From Calamus simplicifolius (Eukaryota > Streptophyta > Magnoliopsida > Arecales > Arecaceae): DNA of 64,000 bases. Below are positions 21,148 to 33,403 of this stretch, in pieces. The number at the start of each line of letters is the position of its first letter. The first letter of the stretch is position 1. The DNA is taken from the NCBI GenBank assembly GCA_900491605.1, contig UESW01004759.1:137366-201365 (forward strand). The letters are read 5' to 3'. The translations under genes were made by a program, and so were the position numbers. Under the pieces are notes generated by a model, which saw only the letters and a program-made list of their open reading frames with translations, had not been told where the DNA came from and did no database searches.

Positions 21148-22511
21148 TGATGCAGGACCAATTTGCATGCAAAAAAATTTTATATGATTAATGATTGTAG
21201 TTGATTAGCCTTCCGAAGTAATAGCCTAAGAGGAATTCAAAAAAACTCATAGTAACTCCATACGCAAAATTGTTCCACAGAAAAGTAAAGAAGAAAGATC
21301 GTTGAGGCTAAGAAGTCCCAGTAGGGCTTGCTCTCCCACAATAAAGCTACTAAAAGATTAGAGGGGGTGTACCTAGTAGGATGAGGAGATCGAGATGCTG
21401 AAGGGGTCGCTCTACCTGGCAGATGCGCCCTGAATGACTAAGCCCCGAGCCCATGGATCTGCGGCAAGTATCCGCTGACCTAGATGGCGATCACCTTGAA
21501 TCCTGGATTTGTGGTTACTGAGGGACCTTCAAGAACATCATCTAAGGGTTAAAGAACAAAAGAGAAAAATCAGATTAGAGACAAAGAGGCAAGAAAGAAG
21601 TAGAGAAGGAGGGGCGGTCAAGAAGCTCATGGGCATCCACTAGAGGAAAATAAGGGCGGCGGCCAGGGTTTCTTCTGGATATTGGAATGTTGGCATGCAT
21701 AGGAGAAGGGAATCAAGAGCACCAGAGAACCAAATAACAAAACTCACAATGACTCAAAACTGGATTGATTGATTAATAATTCAAAGATGCATAATTCATA
21801 CAAAAAGGTCTCTTTTATAGAGCAAGAGACTTAGGGCCCAAGTAAATACATATATGGAAAGAAAAAGGGCACCCACTTTCTTCCTAAAGTGGATTAGATT
21901 ACATGGGAAAAAAACTTCATGCCATACAAATCCCTTTCAAAAAAGGCAATTTAGGGGCAATAAAGGATGTCCATTTGCTACTTCTTTGGGCTGGAATTCT
22001 TTAAAATAAGGTTGCATGATTTGGGGGATTGAGGCTTATCTTGTTGACCTGCTAGCTTTGCTAGGTGGCGTATCGAATGCTTGTGCTAGAGGTGGCTGGT
22101 GTGTAGCTGGCATGTGACTTCTTATGTAGGTGTGGCACCAACTTGAATTTAGCAGCTGCTCTGTTTAACTGTGATGGCCTTGTCTTCTGCTCTAATACTG
22201 GTGTCTCCTCGTGTAAGCCGAATGAACTTAATAAAAATACCAAATGGACTGTACATGACACATATAAGACCAACTAGACTGGACAGGACTCAATTTGACC
22301 CAAGCTCATAATGAGTTGACTCAATATAACCCAAACCCTAATAACGAGTACCAACTCAAAAGACAGGACTCAAATGCTTAAAAAATAAAATTGGACCCAA
22401 ATTAAAATAAAATAAAATAAACCTAGTTTCCAACTGAATCAAACTCTACAAACCTAATCAGATATCCATATAGGATTAAGAATCCTCTGCCTGATCCTGG
22501 TGCCCGCATCA
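21148..22511 (-). repeat. 3' LTR of G1 (1364 bp)
   Basis: Ends are inverted copies: TGATGCAGGACC at 21148 and ...GCCCGCATCA at 22511, so in its own direction the LTR runs TGATGCGGGC...GGTCCTGCATCA. The adjoining 'aattctcccggggtggg' is the complement of the purine tract. The LTR is AT-rich in its middle and contains no ORF of interest. Confidence 0.8.
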
Positions 22512-22519
22512 ATTCTCCC

Positions 22520-23195
22520 GGGGTGGGAGGAACTCTACCCCATCGAGTATGGATCGCTCTGGCTCTGGTAGCTCTCTAGGAGGTCTGGGTTGAGGCGTTG
22601 CAAGTCCTCTCGAGTAATCTATGAATCGTCAGATTTGGAGCGACCCTGCCATCGGACCAGATAGCGTTGGTAACCGCAGTTCTGGGTTGTAATGGCTTGA
22701 TCGTGTAGGATACACTCGATCCGCTCTCCTTGCTCAGGTAAAATTGGTGGTGGACACTCATGCGTAGGTTCACTCATGAAAGAAGGGTTAGGTCCAAAGT
22801 ACTCACTAGGAATCGCTACCAGTTTCCTATACTCTACTAGGTCTGCAATATTGAAGGTTGAGCTAATGCCCCAATCCAAGGGCAAATCTAGCATATAGGC
22901 ATTGGGTCCTACCTTCTCTATTACTTTAAAGGGGCCAGCTCCGCAAGCATGAAGTTTCTTAATGGTCCCTGGCGGGAACCATTCAGGCCTAAGCCTAAGC
23001 ATGACAGAATACCCCACACCGAACTCTTTGGCTCTTCTTCGGGAGTTAGCCAGTCTTTTATAAGTTTCATTACTTAGATTTATTTATGGCTAATGTCCTT
23101 ATGTAAGTCTCTGATATGCTATGCAAATGCTTGTGTTGACTCTAAGACTCGTGTGTGGAGGGATAAAGGAATTAAATCAAGTGGATGATTAGAAT
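22520..23195 (-). pseudogene. G1 pol 3' end: integrase C-terminus and chromodomain-like tail
   Basis: Read on the minus strand: remnants LDLIPLSLHTRV and AFAYHIRDLHK (with stops), then VMLRLRPEWFPPGTIKKLHACGAGPFKVIEKVGPNAYMLDLP, the GPF-type integrase C-terminal module, then RYLVRWQGRSKSDDS, a chromodomain core. The next codon, normally the Trp of SDDSW, is TAG (22619-22621). Sequence related to the usual end of the domain follows to about 22520. Domain order and the chromodomain point to a chromovirus-type gypsy element. Continuous with the integrase at 33404-34125 before S1 landed. Confidence 0.8.
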
Positions 23196-23375
23196 TGTTG
23201 ACCCAATTATTGATTTTGATGATTAACAAAAGACATGAGTATATTCACTATGTTTCTAACATATTTAATAAGTGTTTCAGGGATTAAAAATGTTTAATCA
23301 GTCAAACGATATAAGGAAATAAGTTTTGAATCAAAATTTAAAAGAAATTATGAAAGTTTAGAACTTAGAGTCGAC

Positions 23376-23536
23376 ACCCAAATAGTCAGGAGCCGACCCC
23401 AGAGCATATCAGAACTTTTCTGGAATTTCGGCATGGTCCAAAGTCGACACCTGAGAATTTGGGAGTCACTCTGGACCATGCCGAAATTCCAGAAAAGTTC
23501 TGATATGCTCTGGGGTCGGCTCCTGACTATTTGGGT
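23376..23536. repeat. perfect 65-bp inverted repeat in the S1 5' LTR
   Basis: Arm 23376-23440 and arm 23472-23536 are exact reverse complements over all 65 bases, separated by 31 bp. A further direct, slightly diverged copy of the arm's second half follows at 23537-23575. The 3' LTR and the S2 LTR lack the inverted arm. Confidence 0.95.
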
Positions 23537-23961
23537 CAGAACTTTTCTAGAATTTCGGCATGGTCCAGAGTCGACACCTGAGAATTTGGGAGTCGACACC
23601 TACAGTTTCAGAGCCGACTCCAACCTCAAATACAAAGAACGTATTTTTGTGGACATTGTTGGAGCCGACACTCTTGGATTCTGGAGCCGACTCCCAAAAG
23701 CATCGAGCCGACACTTAACTTTTTCAGAGCCGACTCCTCAATGAACTTTTGTTACTATTTTTGGACACCCCGACTTGGAGCTGACACCTGAAAAGTTGGA
23801 GCCGACTCCAACCTATTAGGAACGGATTTTTTTAGATGTCAGATCAGCTCCAACGGTAATATTTTTTCTACCTAACTTCTAACGGCTATTTCTTTTTGTG
23901 TGTAGAAACATCCAAGCATCTCATAACGGCTATATTTTTTACCTAACCTTGGATTGAAGAC

Positions 23962-23969
23962 TATAAAAA
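23962..23969 (+). promoter_or_regulatory. TATA box of the S1 5' LTR
   Basis: TATAAAAA in 'gactataaaaaggggga', about 145 bp after the last palindromic motif. Confidence 0.6.
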
Positions 23970-24793
23970 GGGGGATATTCATTCGTTTGAAAAGGAGGGA
24001 GTGAAATACAAAAATATAGAGAAAAAAGGAGAGAAATCAAAAAGGAAAAACTCTGAGCTTAAGTCCATCAATCCCAGAAAGTTAAAAAGAAATCCAAAAG
24101 CTTCTTAAGATCAAATCCAAGAGATTTCCAATATTTGAAGAGAGAAAGCAAAAAGTCCCAAAATCCTCAACTTCTCAACTGCGATTTTCTGTGAAGAATA
24201 TGAGCTGAGGCCTGATTCAATCTTTCAAGGAGAAAAGGAAAAGAAGAAAAGCATACATCCAAATCGCTTCAAGGCTTTTCTTACCTTTGTTTATTTTATC
24301 ATATTTGTTCATTTGAGGAGCTGCTTTGTATTCAAAACTCTATTTCTCTTTATTGTTTGCTAACTCAATCGGGGGATTGAATTAGTGGAGGTAGTATACC
24401 TCGGTACAAGCTAAGGATAGCTTGTGGTTGGGTTTTATGCTGGTGAGCCCGAAAAAACCAGCTGGGTTCGTTGTGATCCCAGGCAAAACAACAAGTTAAG
24501 GTTGTGAGCTTGTAAAATAACTCGACTGTAATCAAGATTATAGTGTGGACCCAAGTGAAGCTTGGGAGTGGACGTAGGTGTTGGATACACCGAACCACTA
24601 TAAAATCTTTGTGTTTGCCGTACATATTATATCTCTCTCTCTATCTATCTCATTTATTTATGCTTAGCATTTATCTATTCATTGCACTCAACCACTTTCA
24701 AATTAGGCACATAGCTTTAAAGTGTTAAATATTTTTTTTTAAGAACCAAATTCACCCCCCCCCCCCTCTTGGGTTGCCATCTGGGCCAACAAT

Positions 24794-24805
24794 TGGTATT
24801 AGAGC
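24794..24805 (+). other. primer binding site of S1
   Basis: TGGTATTAGAGC, two bases after the LTR end. It is one base different from TGGTATCAGAGC, the complement of the initiator tRNA-Met 3' end used by most plant copia elements. Confidence 0.85.
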
Positions 24806-24854
24806 ATAGTACTCATCTTTTATTTGATCCAACAATCAAGAGTTAAAGATCCAA

Positions 24855-25930
24855 ATGGCAGCTCAAGCTGGATCTTCATTTGCTGAAGGTCAATCCACAA
24901 ATAGACCTCCTTTATTTAATGGTTCAAATTATTCTTATTGGAAAGCTAGAATGAATTTTTATTCAAGCTTTAGATTATGAACTATGGAGTGTAATCACTA
25001 ATGGACCTAGCACACCCACACACCTAGTAGATGGTTCAATAGTTCCTAAACCCGAAAGAGATTGGAATGAGAATAATAAGAAAATGGCTCAGCTTAATGC
25101 AAAAGTCATGAATATTTTATATTGTGCTTTAGATGCTAATGAATTTAATAGAATTTTATATGTATTTTTGCAAAAGAAATTTGGGATAACTAGAAGTTAC
25201 CCATGAGGGTACTAATCAAGTTAAAGAGTCTAAAATTAATATCTTAGTGCACAAATATGAATTATTTACCATGGAACAAAATGAAGCTATCACATGCATG
25301 TACACTAGATTTACTGATATTGTAAATGGTCTGAAAAGTCTTGGTAAAACCTATACTAACTCTGAATTGGTTCGTAAAATTCTTAGGTCTCTTCCAAGAT
25401 CATGGGAAGCGAAAGTAACTGCCATCCAAGAAGCCAAAGATTTAAATACATTACCTTTGGAAGAGCTACTTGGATCATTGATGACCCATGAACTGACCAT
25501 GAAGCAACATCAAGAGGAAGAGGTCAAAAAGAAGAGAACGATTGCCCTTAAAGCTGCAGAAAGGAAACAAGCAGCAGTGAGGAAGAAGAGGAAAATGATG
25601 AGATAGCCCTTCTTGCAAAGAAGTTCAGAAAGTTTATGCAAAGAAGAGACCCTTTCCATAAGAAAAAGTATGAAACAAAAATGGAAAGTGAAAAGGAAAA
25701 TAGAAGGACAAGGACAAAGAGAAAGACCCCCTCATATGTTATGAATGTAAGAAACCGGGGCACTTTAGATATGACTGTCCTCAATTGAAGAAAGCCTACA
25801 AAAAGAAGAAGAAGCTTATGTTGCAACATGGAGCGATAGCAAAGAATCCTCTTCTGAGGAAGAACAAAAGGAAGTTGCAAACATTTGCTTTATGGCAAAT
25901 GATGATGAGGTAAGTATCGAAAACTGATGA
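24855..25930 (+). pseudogene. S1 gag, broken
   Basis: Starts MAAQAGSSFAEG at 24855. The copia gag pattern PPLFNGSNYSYWKARMNFY follows, then a frameshift near 24960 and others near 25190. The region 25247-25606 (LVRKILRSLPRSWEAKVTAIQEAKDL, EELLGSLMTHELTM) is the conserved copia gag core (about PF14223). A complete CCHC zinc knuckle, CYECKKPGHFRYDC, lies at 25738-25779. Forms the particle and packages RNA when intact; this copy cannot be translated through. Confidence 0.82.
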
Positions 25931-26469
25931 CTTTGCCTTTGATGAATTGTTTGATGCATTTAATGAATTAGTTAGTGATTTTAAAGTTTGAAAAAGAAAA
26001 GCAAATCTTTGAAAAATGATAATTTAAATCTTGTCAAAGAAAAGGATTAACTCATGAAGTTGAACTGAAATCTGAAAAAAATTTTGATAAAAGAAAAAGA
26101 ATCAATTCAATGAAAATTAGTTTAAAGAAAGAAGTTGATAAAAATAAAATATAGTTGATAAATTTACATATAGTTCTGAAAAACTTAATTTGCTATTAAG
26201 TAATCAAAGAGCTGTATTTGATAAAGCTGGATTAGGTTATAGGCCTAATAAGAAAAAAAAGTTTGTCAAAAACTTTTTTATAAAGAAACAAGATAAAAAT
26301 GATGTTTCATGTTATTGTAACAAGAAAGGACATAAAGCTTATGAATGCAAATAGAAAAATAATAAGAACTTAAGTGTTAAAGGAAAGAAAATATGGGTTC
26401 CAAAGGAACAATCTTTATTGCTACTAACCATGAAGGACCCAAGAAAGCTTGGGTACCTAAACATAAGAC
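25931..26469 (+). pseudogene. S1 gag tail with second zinc knuckle
   Basis: Lys/Asp/Asn-rich, heavily mutated region. At about 26310 it holds a damaged second knuckle CYCNKKGHKAYEC (one residue missing between the first cysteines) followed by a stop, then GKKIWVPKE-like codons that usually precede the protease in SIRE elements. Two knuckles are usual for this lineage. Confidence 0.6.
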
Positions 26470-27760
26470 TTGATCATCTTGCAGGAGTGTCTTGCGGCCA
26501 AAAGATCAAAACAAAAGTGGTATCTTGATAGCGGCTGCTCAAGGCACATGACGGGTGACAAGGATCAATTCATCACCCTTGAAGAAAAGAGAGGAGTTAT
26601 TACATTTGGAGACAATGGCAAAGGCCAAATTATGGGGTTTGGTAAAATTCAAATAACTCCCTCCACTTTTATAGAAAATGTTTTATATATAGATGGTTTA
26701 AAACATAATTTAATTAGCATTAGTCAATTATGTGATAAAGGTTTTAAAGTATCATTTGAAGCTTCTATCTGCACTGTTTCTAATCCCATTGACAATAGCA
26801 TTATTTTACTGGAAATAGAAATGGCAATGTATACTTAATTGATTTAGACAATTTGTCTACTAGTAATCATTGCTTAGTTGCTAATAATGCTAATATGAAT
26901 GAGATTGGTTGGTTGTGGCATCGTAGATTAGGTCATGCAAGCACACACTTGATTTCAAAATTAATTAGAATGGATTTAGTTAAAGGACTTCCAAAGTTAG
27001 ATTTTGAAAATAACAAATTTGTGATGCATGTCAATTTGGAAAACAAACTAGAAACTCTTTCAAATCTAAAAATATTGTTTCCACTTCTAGGCCACTTGAG
27101 CTACTTCACATGGACCTTTTTGGACCTACTAGAACCACTAGTCTAGGAGGAAAGAAATATGGTCTTGTGATGTAGATGATTATTCTAGATTCACTTGGGT
27201 ATTGTTTTTAGCTCATAAGGATGAGACTTTCCCTATATTTCTGAAATTCTTCAAGAAAGTCACAAATGAGAAAAACAACACCATAGTGTCTCTTAGAAGT
27301 GATCATGGCACAGAATTTGAAAATCATTTATTTGAAAATTTTGCATTGAAAATGGCATTCATCATAATTTTTCTGCACCTAGAACACCACAACAAAATGG
27401 AGTTGTAGAAAGAAAAATAGGACTTTAGAGGACATGGCCCGTACCATGCTATGTGAAAGCAACCTTCCAAAATACTTTTGGGCAGAAGCTATAAACACGG
27501 CATGTTACATCCTTAATAGAGCCCTAATTAGGCCAATTCTTAAGAAAACTCCTTATGAATTATGGAATAATAGGAAACCAAACATTAGTTATTTTCATGC
27601 ATTTGGTTGTAATGTTTTATTCATAATAATGGAAAAGATAATCTTGAAAATTTGATGCAAAATCTGATGAAGGCATATTCTTAGGATATTCAACATCTAG
27701 TAAAGCCTATAGAGTATTTAACAAGAAAAACTTAATTGTAGAAGAATCTATTCATGTAGT
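26470..27760 (+). pseudogene. S1 protease and integrase, broken
   Basis: The protease begins KWYLDSGCSRHMTGD with the catalytic D-S-G at about 26527. An open frame runs to 26838, then GWLWHRRLGHASTHL (26880-27000) gives the HH part of the integrase zinc site; the paired CxxC is lost (FVMHVN where 'VCDAC' is usual). The catalytic core follows in pieces: HMDLFGP near 27110, SRFTWVLFLAHKDE at 27190, SDHGTEFENHLF at 27300, then ARTMLCESNLPKYFWAEAINTACYILNRALIRP (27434-27540). At least four frameshifts. Confidence 0.82.
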
Positions 27761-29583
27761 TTTTGATGAATCTTTAGCATCAAGTTCAGAAAAGATTGAT
27801 GATGAGGAAGATACAAATTTACTAGAAAGAGATATTGAAAAATTAAATATAGATGTATCTTCAGATCATGAACAAGAAGCTAAAGATGATGATTCTCCTA
27901 GTGTTGATGTTGTTGATGCTAATCATAATGAGGTAGATCTTCCTAGAGATTGGAGATATGCCTATGGTCATCCAAAGGAATTGATTATAGGTGATCCATC
28001 TCAAGGAGTAAGAACTAGATCATCAATGAGAAACATCAATAATCATCTTGCATTTGTATCTCAAATTGAACCTAAAACTATTGAAGAAGCTGAAAAAGAT
28101 AAGTAATTGGATGTTAGCTATGCAAGAGAATTAAATCAATTTACTAGAAATAATGTATGGTCTTAGTTGATAGACCTAAAGATCATTCTGTTATAGGATC
28201 AAAATGGGTATTTAGAAATAAATTAGATGAAAATGGCATAGTAATTAGAAACAAAGCTAGATTAGTTGCAAAAGGATATAATCAAGAAGAAGGAATTGAT
28301 TTTGATGAAACTTTTGCACCTGTAGCTAGATTAGAAGCAATTAGATTATTACTTGCATTTGCATGTCATATGCATATCAATTTATTTCAAATGGATGTTA
28401 AAAGTGCATTTTTAAATGGATTTATAAATGAAGAAGTTTTGTTGAACAACCACCTGGTTTTGAAGATCATGAATTTCAAATCATGTTTTTAAATTACACA
28501 AAGCATTATATGGTTTAAAACAAGCACCTAGAGCTTGGTATGATAGATTAAGTAAATTTCTAATTGAAAATGATTTTTCTAGAGGAAATGTTGATAAAAC
28601 CCTATTTTGAAAAGAAAAGATAAAGATTATTAGTAGTACAAATATATGTAGATGATATTGTATTCGGTGCTACTAACAATCTTTTGTCAAGAATTTGCTA
28701 AGTTAATGCAGGGTGAATTCGAAATGAGCATGATGGGAGAACTCAATTTCTTCCTAGGACTTCAAATCAAACAAAGCAAAGAGGGGATTTTCATCAACCA
28801 AACAAATACAAAAGAAATTCTCAAGAAGTTTGGAATGGAATCAATCAAACCCCTTGGAACACCTATGAGTCCTTCATGCAAATTGGATAAAGATGAAGAT
28901 GGTAAGAAAGTTGATCAAAAGCATTATAGAGGTATGATCGGATCTCTCTTTACTTAACAGCAAGTAGACCAGATATATGTTTGCTGTTTGTTTATGTGCT
29001 AGATTTCAATCTGAACCTAAAGAATCTCACTTAATTGCTGTAAAAAGAATACTTAAGATATTTAAGTGGAACTAAAAATGTAGGATTATGGTATTCTAGA
29101 GACTCAACACTAAATTTGATTGCTTATTCTGATTCTGACTATGCTGGATGTAAACTAGATAGAAAAAGTACAAGTGGTGCATGTCAATTTTTAGGAAGTA
29201 ACTTAATCTCTTGGTTTAGCAAAAAGCAAAATTCGGTTGCATTATCTACTGCTGAAGCAGAATATGTTGCAGCTGGAAGTTGCTGTGCTCAAATCCTTTG
29301 GATTAAGAGACAACTTGAAGATTATGGCATAACACTTGATAAAACTCCTATTAGATGTGATAACACTAGTGCAATCAACTTAACTAAAAATCCAATCAAC
29401 ATTCAAGAACTAAGCACATTGAAATTAGATATCATTTTATTAGAGAACATGTAGCTAATAATGAATTTGTCTTGATTATGTTTGTACTGAAGAACAATTA
29501 GCTGACATATTTACAAAACCTTTGAGTGAAGAGAGATTTTGTTATCTTAGAGGAGAATTAGGGATTTGTGATCCTTTGGAATG
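27761..29583 (+). pseudogene. S1 reverse transcriptase and RNase H, broken
   Basis: An acidic linker (27780-28090) precedes RT. RT motifs: VIGSKWVFRNKLDENG, ARLVAKGYNQEEGIDFDETFAPVARLEAIRLLLAFA, FQMDVKSAFLNGFI (28157-28430), the catalytic YVDDI at about 28645-28659 and ELNFFLGLQIKQ. The RNase H part (29116-29454) has YSDSDYAGC, KSTSGACQFLG and STAEAEYVAA. The frame ends with ADIFTKPL-like codons near 29500-29520. Frameshifts near 28480, 28600, 28660, 28960 and 29395. Confidence 0.85.
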
Positions 29584-30045
29584 ATTTTGAAACCCTTAAG
29601 GAATGATTATCTAGAGTTCAATTAATTTCTTAAAAAATCTTTCATGATTCTAAAGACAATTATCTAGATATTTGAATCATTTGATTCGCTACATTCCAAA
29701 GATTTATCAAAAATTTATTGATTTATTTTGACAAGTTTGGATCTTTGAAACTCTCATTATTTTTGAAACTGTCTGGAGTCGATACCCTAGTTTGGAGTCG
29801 ACACCTCATCAGTGTCGCTCTTGGTCTGAGACCTTGGAGCCGACACCCGCTTAGTGGAGCCGACTCCAGTTCGAGGGCTAACTGTGTTAGCGACTTGGAC
29901 TTTGCGGGAGTCGACACCTTGTGGTCCCAATCTGATTTATTAGGGCAGAGTCGACACCCGTTCATCCCTAATCGACTCTAAACCTTCTCCAAAACCTCTC
30001 CAAGCCTCTAAACCAAAATTCCTCAAATCAACCATTCCCTAAGGT
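29584..30045 (+). other. S1 linker between pol and third ORF, with GAGTCGAC motifs
   Basis: AT-rich first half, then six GGAGTCGACACC / GGAGCCGACTCC units between 29776 and 29965, followed by a C-rich stretch before the third ORF ATG at 30046. Same arrangement as in S2 at 5395-5575. Confidence 0.7.
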
Positions 30046-31367
30046 ATGGCACCTAAGCATAGGGGATCAGTCTTTGATGCTCCCGTGGCAACGAGGAAGC
30101 ACCGTGAGGCATCCTGTTCGTGAGCCATCACCAAGCACGGATTCATCCTCCTCTTCCTCAATCCTAGCCCACCTCTTCTCTAGGTAGATACTAGCTGGAG
30201 GGTTATTACAATGGGAAGGAAGGTGATTTTGATTTTTTGAAAGTGAGGGTTTTTCGATTGGAGACAAATTAAAGGAAATGGGTTGGGAAAGAATTGCTCC
30301 TTGATGTTCCCACTTACCCGCATTAGTAAAGGAATTTTATTCAATTTGCTAGAGGTGATGGCGGGATTGTAGTTCTGTCAGAGGGAAAGGGTTCACCTTA
30401 CATTTCAAAATTTTAGGAAATTTATTAAGCATCCCCATTACCGGATTAGCAATGCCCATAGCACAGTGAAAGTGAGGCATTGTCAAGGATGTTAGGAGAG
30501 ATGTGGAGAATTTGAAGAGATTAGGCTAACCAACTGCCCTTGGAATTGAGATTACTTCACAACATTTGCAGTAGAATTTTGTTTCAAAAACGGACGTTTT
30601 GAGTATGTCTCGGAGCGAGACATGTTGTGATGGACAGTGTATTGACTGGTCAGCCCATTAATTTAGCTGCATGATTATTTTATATGGCGAAGCCAGTGGA
30701 AAGAAGAGATCCTCCCTACCCTACGGCATGGTTTTAACTATGGTATTCAAAGCCAAGGAGTTGTAATTTCTGAAAATGACCCTTAAGAAATCTTAGGCAT
30801 ACTGACTACTATAGTTTGCTACATTGCATCGGATGGGCTTTGTGAAGAAGGAATGGTCAGTGGGAAGGAAAGGTCAACTTGAAGATGAGGAGCCCTGAGC
30901 CTAGACCTGGTCCTTGTGAGGCTGGACCATCAGTGAGGACCAGCTCACCAGGGTCCAGTCAGTTCCTCCAGCTCCACCTGCTCCTTCCACTTCAATTCAT
31001 CCATTGGTTTTTCTGATTCAATTAGAGCAACTTAAAGAATTATTGCTACTCATAAAGAAGAGATGAAGACTGAGTTGATAGCAATTTATGAACTTAAAGA
31101 GACTCTCTATTCCTTGGATGATAGAATCAGCAAGATTGAGTCCACTCTTGGTTCTTCTTCAGAATCTTTGAAGACTGATCTCAGCACATTTTGAGAACTC
31201 AAAGACATTGGAGGAGATTCAGAGACTTATTCTAGATGCAATGCAGAGCTTCAAGATAAAATTGTTACATGTGCATTGTTGATAGAAGACTAAAGAATTT
31301 ATCAGAACTCAAAGTGAAGGAATGAAAAAATTTAGAAGATTTGCAAAGACTTCTTAGAAATCATTAA
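30046..31367 (+). pseudogene. third ORF of S1, heavily frameshifted
   Basis: Starts MAPKHRGSVFDAPV. Patches of the S2 third ORF can be followed through small deletions: FDFLKVRVFRLE-like codons at 30220, IPITGLA near 30435, LPYGMVLTMVF near 30715, HRMGF near 30830, and the coiled-coil end (ELKETLYSLDDRISKIESTLGSSS) at 31090-31160, ending with TAA at 31365-31367. Many single-base deletions relative to S2, so decay is more advanced here than in S2. Confidence 0.65.
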
Positions 31368-31940
31368 ATACTGCATTTTGATACTTTTTAATGTAATGAA
31401 GTTTCTTTTGATGTAATGAAGTTACTTTTGTAATGAAGTTTGATGAAATGAAGTTCTTTTTGATGTAAAATGTTTACTTTTTATTAAATGTAATGTTGTA
31501 CTTTGGATGATTAAATGAAATGAATGAATTACTTGTATTTTGCAATGCAATTTATTGTTCTTTTGAGAAAGATTAATTGAACTTGAATCTATTCTAAAAC
31601 CTTTTTGTTGATTACAAAAAAGGGGGAGAGAAGATTGTATATGCATTGGAACAAATAAGCTTAATTAATTGGTATCAAGTAGTTTCGATGAATAAGTTTA
31701 ATGAGTGTCAAGCTTTAAATGACCATTTGATATGCTGATTAAGTTTTAATGATAAAGGAAGTGATAATTAAGTTTTAATGATAAAGGAAGAGAAGATGTT
31801 AAATTGAGTATCATAGGGGGAGCTACCTCATTCAGGGGGAGCTTAACTATGAGAACTTAAAATTGAGAAATTTGATTTGCAACTTTATTGTTTAATCATG
31901 CATATACTCAATGTTTTTGTCATCATCAAAAAGGGGAGAT
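31368..31940 (+). other. S1 3' non-coding region with polypurine tract
   Basis: AT-rich; repeats of 'tgtaatgaagt' at 31390-31460; purine tracts 'aaaaaagggggagag' at about 31615 and 'gggggagcta' at 31816, and the LTR-adjacent tract at 31928-31939. No gene seen. Confidence 0.65.
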
Positions 31941-33403
31941 TGTTGACCCAATTATTGATTTTGATGATTAACAAAAGGCATGAGTATATTCACTATGTTT
32001 CTGAATATTTAATAAGTGTTTCAGGGATTAAAAATGTTTAATCAGTCAAAAGGTATAAGGAAATAAGTTTTGAATCAAAATTTAAAAGAAATTATGAAAG
32101 TTCAGAACTTAGAGTCGACACCCAAACAGTTAGGAGTCGACCCCAGGGCATATCAGAACTTTTCTAGAATTTCGGCACGGTCTGGAGTCGACACCTGAGA
32201 ATTCGGGAGTCGACACCTACAGTTTCAGAGCCGACTCCAACCTGAGATATAGAGAATGTGTTTTTGTGGACATTGTTGGAGCCGATACTCTTGGATTCTG
32301 GAGCTGACTCCCAAAAGCGCCGAGCCGACACTTAACTTTTTCGAGCCGACTCCTCAACGAACTTTTGTTACTATTTTTGGACACCCCGACTTGGAGCCGA
32401 CACCTGAAAAGTTGGAGCCGACTCTAACCTGTCAGGAACGATTTTTTTAGATGTCAGATCAGCTCCAACAGTAATATTTTTTCTACCTAACTTCTAACGG
32501 CTATTTCTTTTTTGTGTAGAAACATCCAAGCATCTTATAACGGTTATATTTTCTACCTAACCTTGGATTGAAGACTATAAAAAGGGGGATATCCGTTTGT
32601 TTGAAAAGGAGGGAGTGAAATACAAAATATAGAGCAAAAAGGAGAGAAATCAAAAAGGAAAAACTCTGAGCTTAAGTCCATCAATCCAGAAAGTTAAAAG
32701 AGAAATCCAAAAGTTTCTTAAGATCAAATCCAAGAGATTTCTAATATTTGAAAGAGAAAGCAAAAAGTCCCAAAATCCTTAACTTCTCAACTGCGATTTT
32801 CTGTGAAGAATCTAAGCTGAGCCTGATTCAATCTTTCAAGGAAGAAAAGGAAAAGAAGAAAAGTATACATCCAAATCGCTTCAAACAGGCTTTTCTTACC
32901 TTTGTTTATTTTATTATATTTGCTCATTTGAGGAGCTGCTTTGTATTCAAAACTCTATTCTCTTTATTGTTTGCTAACTCAATCGGGGGATTGAATTAGT
33001 GGAGGTAGTATACCTCGGTACAAGCTAGGGATAGCTTGTGTTGGGTTTTGTGCTGGTGAGCCCGAAAAAAACCAGCTGGGTTCGTTGTGATCCTGGGCAA
33101 AACAACAAGTTAGGGTTGTGAGCTTGTAAAACAACTCGACTGTAATCAAGTGGATTATAGTGTGGACCCAAGTGAAGCTTGGAGTGGACGTAGGTGTTGG
33201 ATACACCGAACCACTATAAAATCTTTGTGTTTGCCGTGCATATTATATATATCTCTCTCTATCTATCTCATTTATTTATGCTTAACATTTATCTATTCAT
33301 TGCACTCAACCACTTTCAAATTAGGTACATAGCTTTAAAGTGTTAAAAAAAATTTAAAGAACCGAATTCACCCCCTCCTCTTGGGTTGCCATCTGGGCCA
33401 ACA
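31941..33403 (+). repeat. 3' LTR of S1 (1463 bp)
   Basis: TGTTGACCC...GGGCCAACA. Motif array at 32110-32430, TATA box TATAAAAA at 32576-32583. Near-identical to the 5' LTR apart from scattered substitutions, small indels and the absence of the inverted duplication. Right flank AGGCT. Confidence 0.9.
32576..32583 (+). promoter_or_regulatory. TATA box of the S1 3' LTR
   Basis: TATAAAAA in 'gactataaaaaggggga', the same context as in the 5' LTR. Confidence 0.6.

Larger units (their letters stand above)
23196..24791 (+). repeat. 5' LTR of S1 (1596 bp)
   Basis: TGTTGACCC...GGGCCAACA, followed by the primer site. U3 contains the GAGTCGAC/GAGCCGAC array (about 23370-23815), including a perfect 65-bp inverted repeat; TATA box TATAAAAA at 23962-23969; poly-C run (11 C) at about 24757. 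It is longer than the 3' LTR (1463 bp) by 133 bp, accounted for by the inverted duplication. Confidence 0.9.
23196..33403 (+). mobile_element. S1: two-LTR SIRE-type Ty1/copia retrotransposon (10,208 bp)
   Basis: The only element here with both LTRs: 5' LTR 23196-24791, primer site, gag, protease, integrase, reverse transcriptase and RNase H (24855-29583), linker, third ORF (30046-31367), polypurine tract (31928-31939) and 3' LTR 31941-33403. Flanks are AGAAT (left) and AGGCT (right), matching three of five. All ORFs have frameshifts and stops, so it cannot be autonomous. The LTRs differ by point changes plus an inverted duplication of about 130 bp only in the 5' LTR. Confidence 0.9.

Noticed and set aside
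20639..21172. 177-residue minus-strand frame with HQSLT repeats
   Set aside because: Produced by the 48-bp T2 array, running into the G1 LTR.
23348..23744. Frames on both strands with similar peptides (GPCRNSRKV, TMPKFQKSSD)
   Set aside because: Explained by the perfect inverted repeat in the S1 5' LTR; not proteins.
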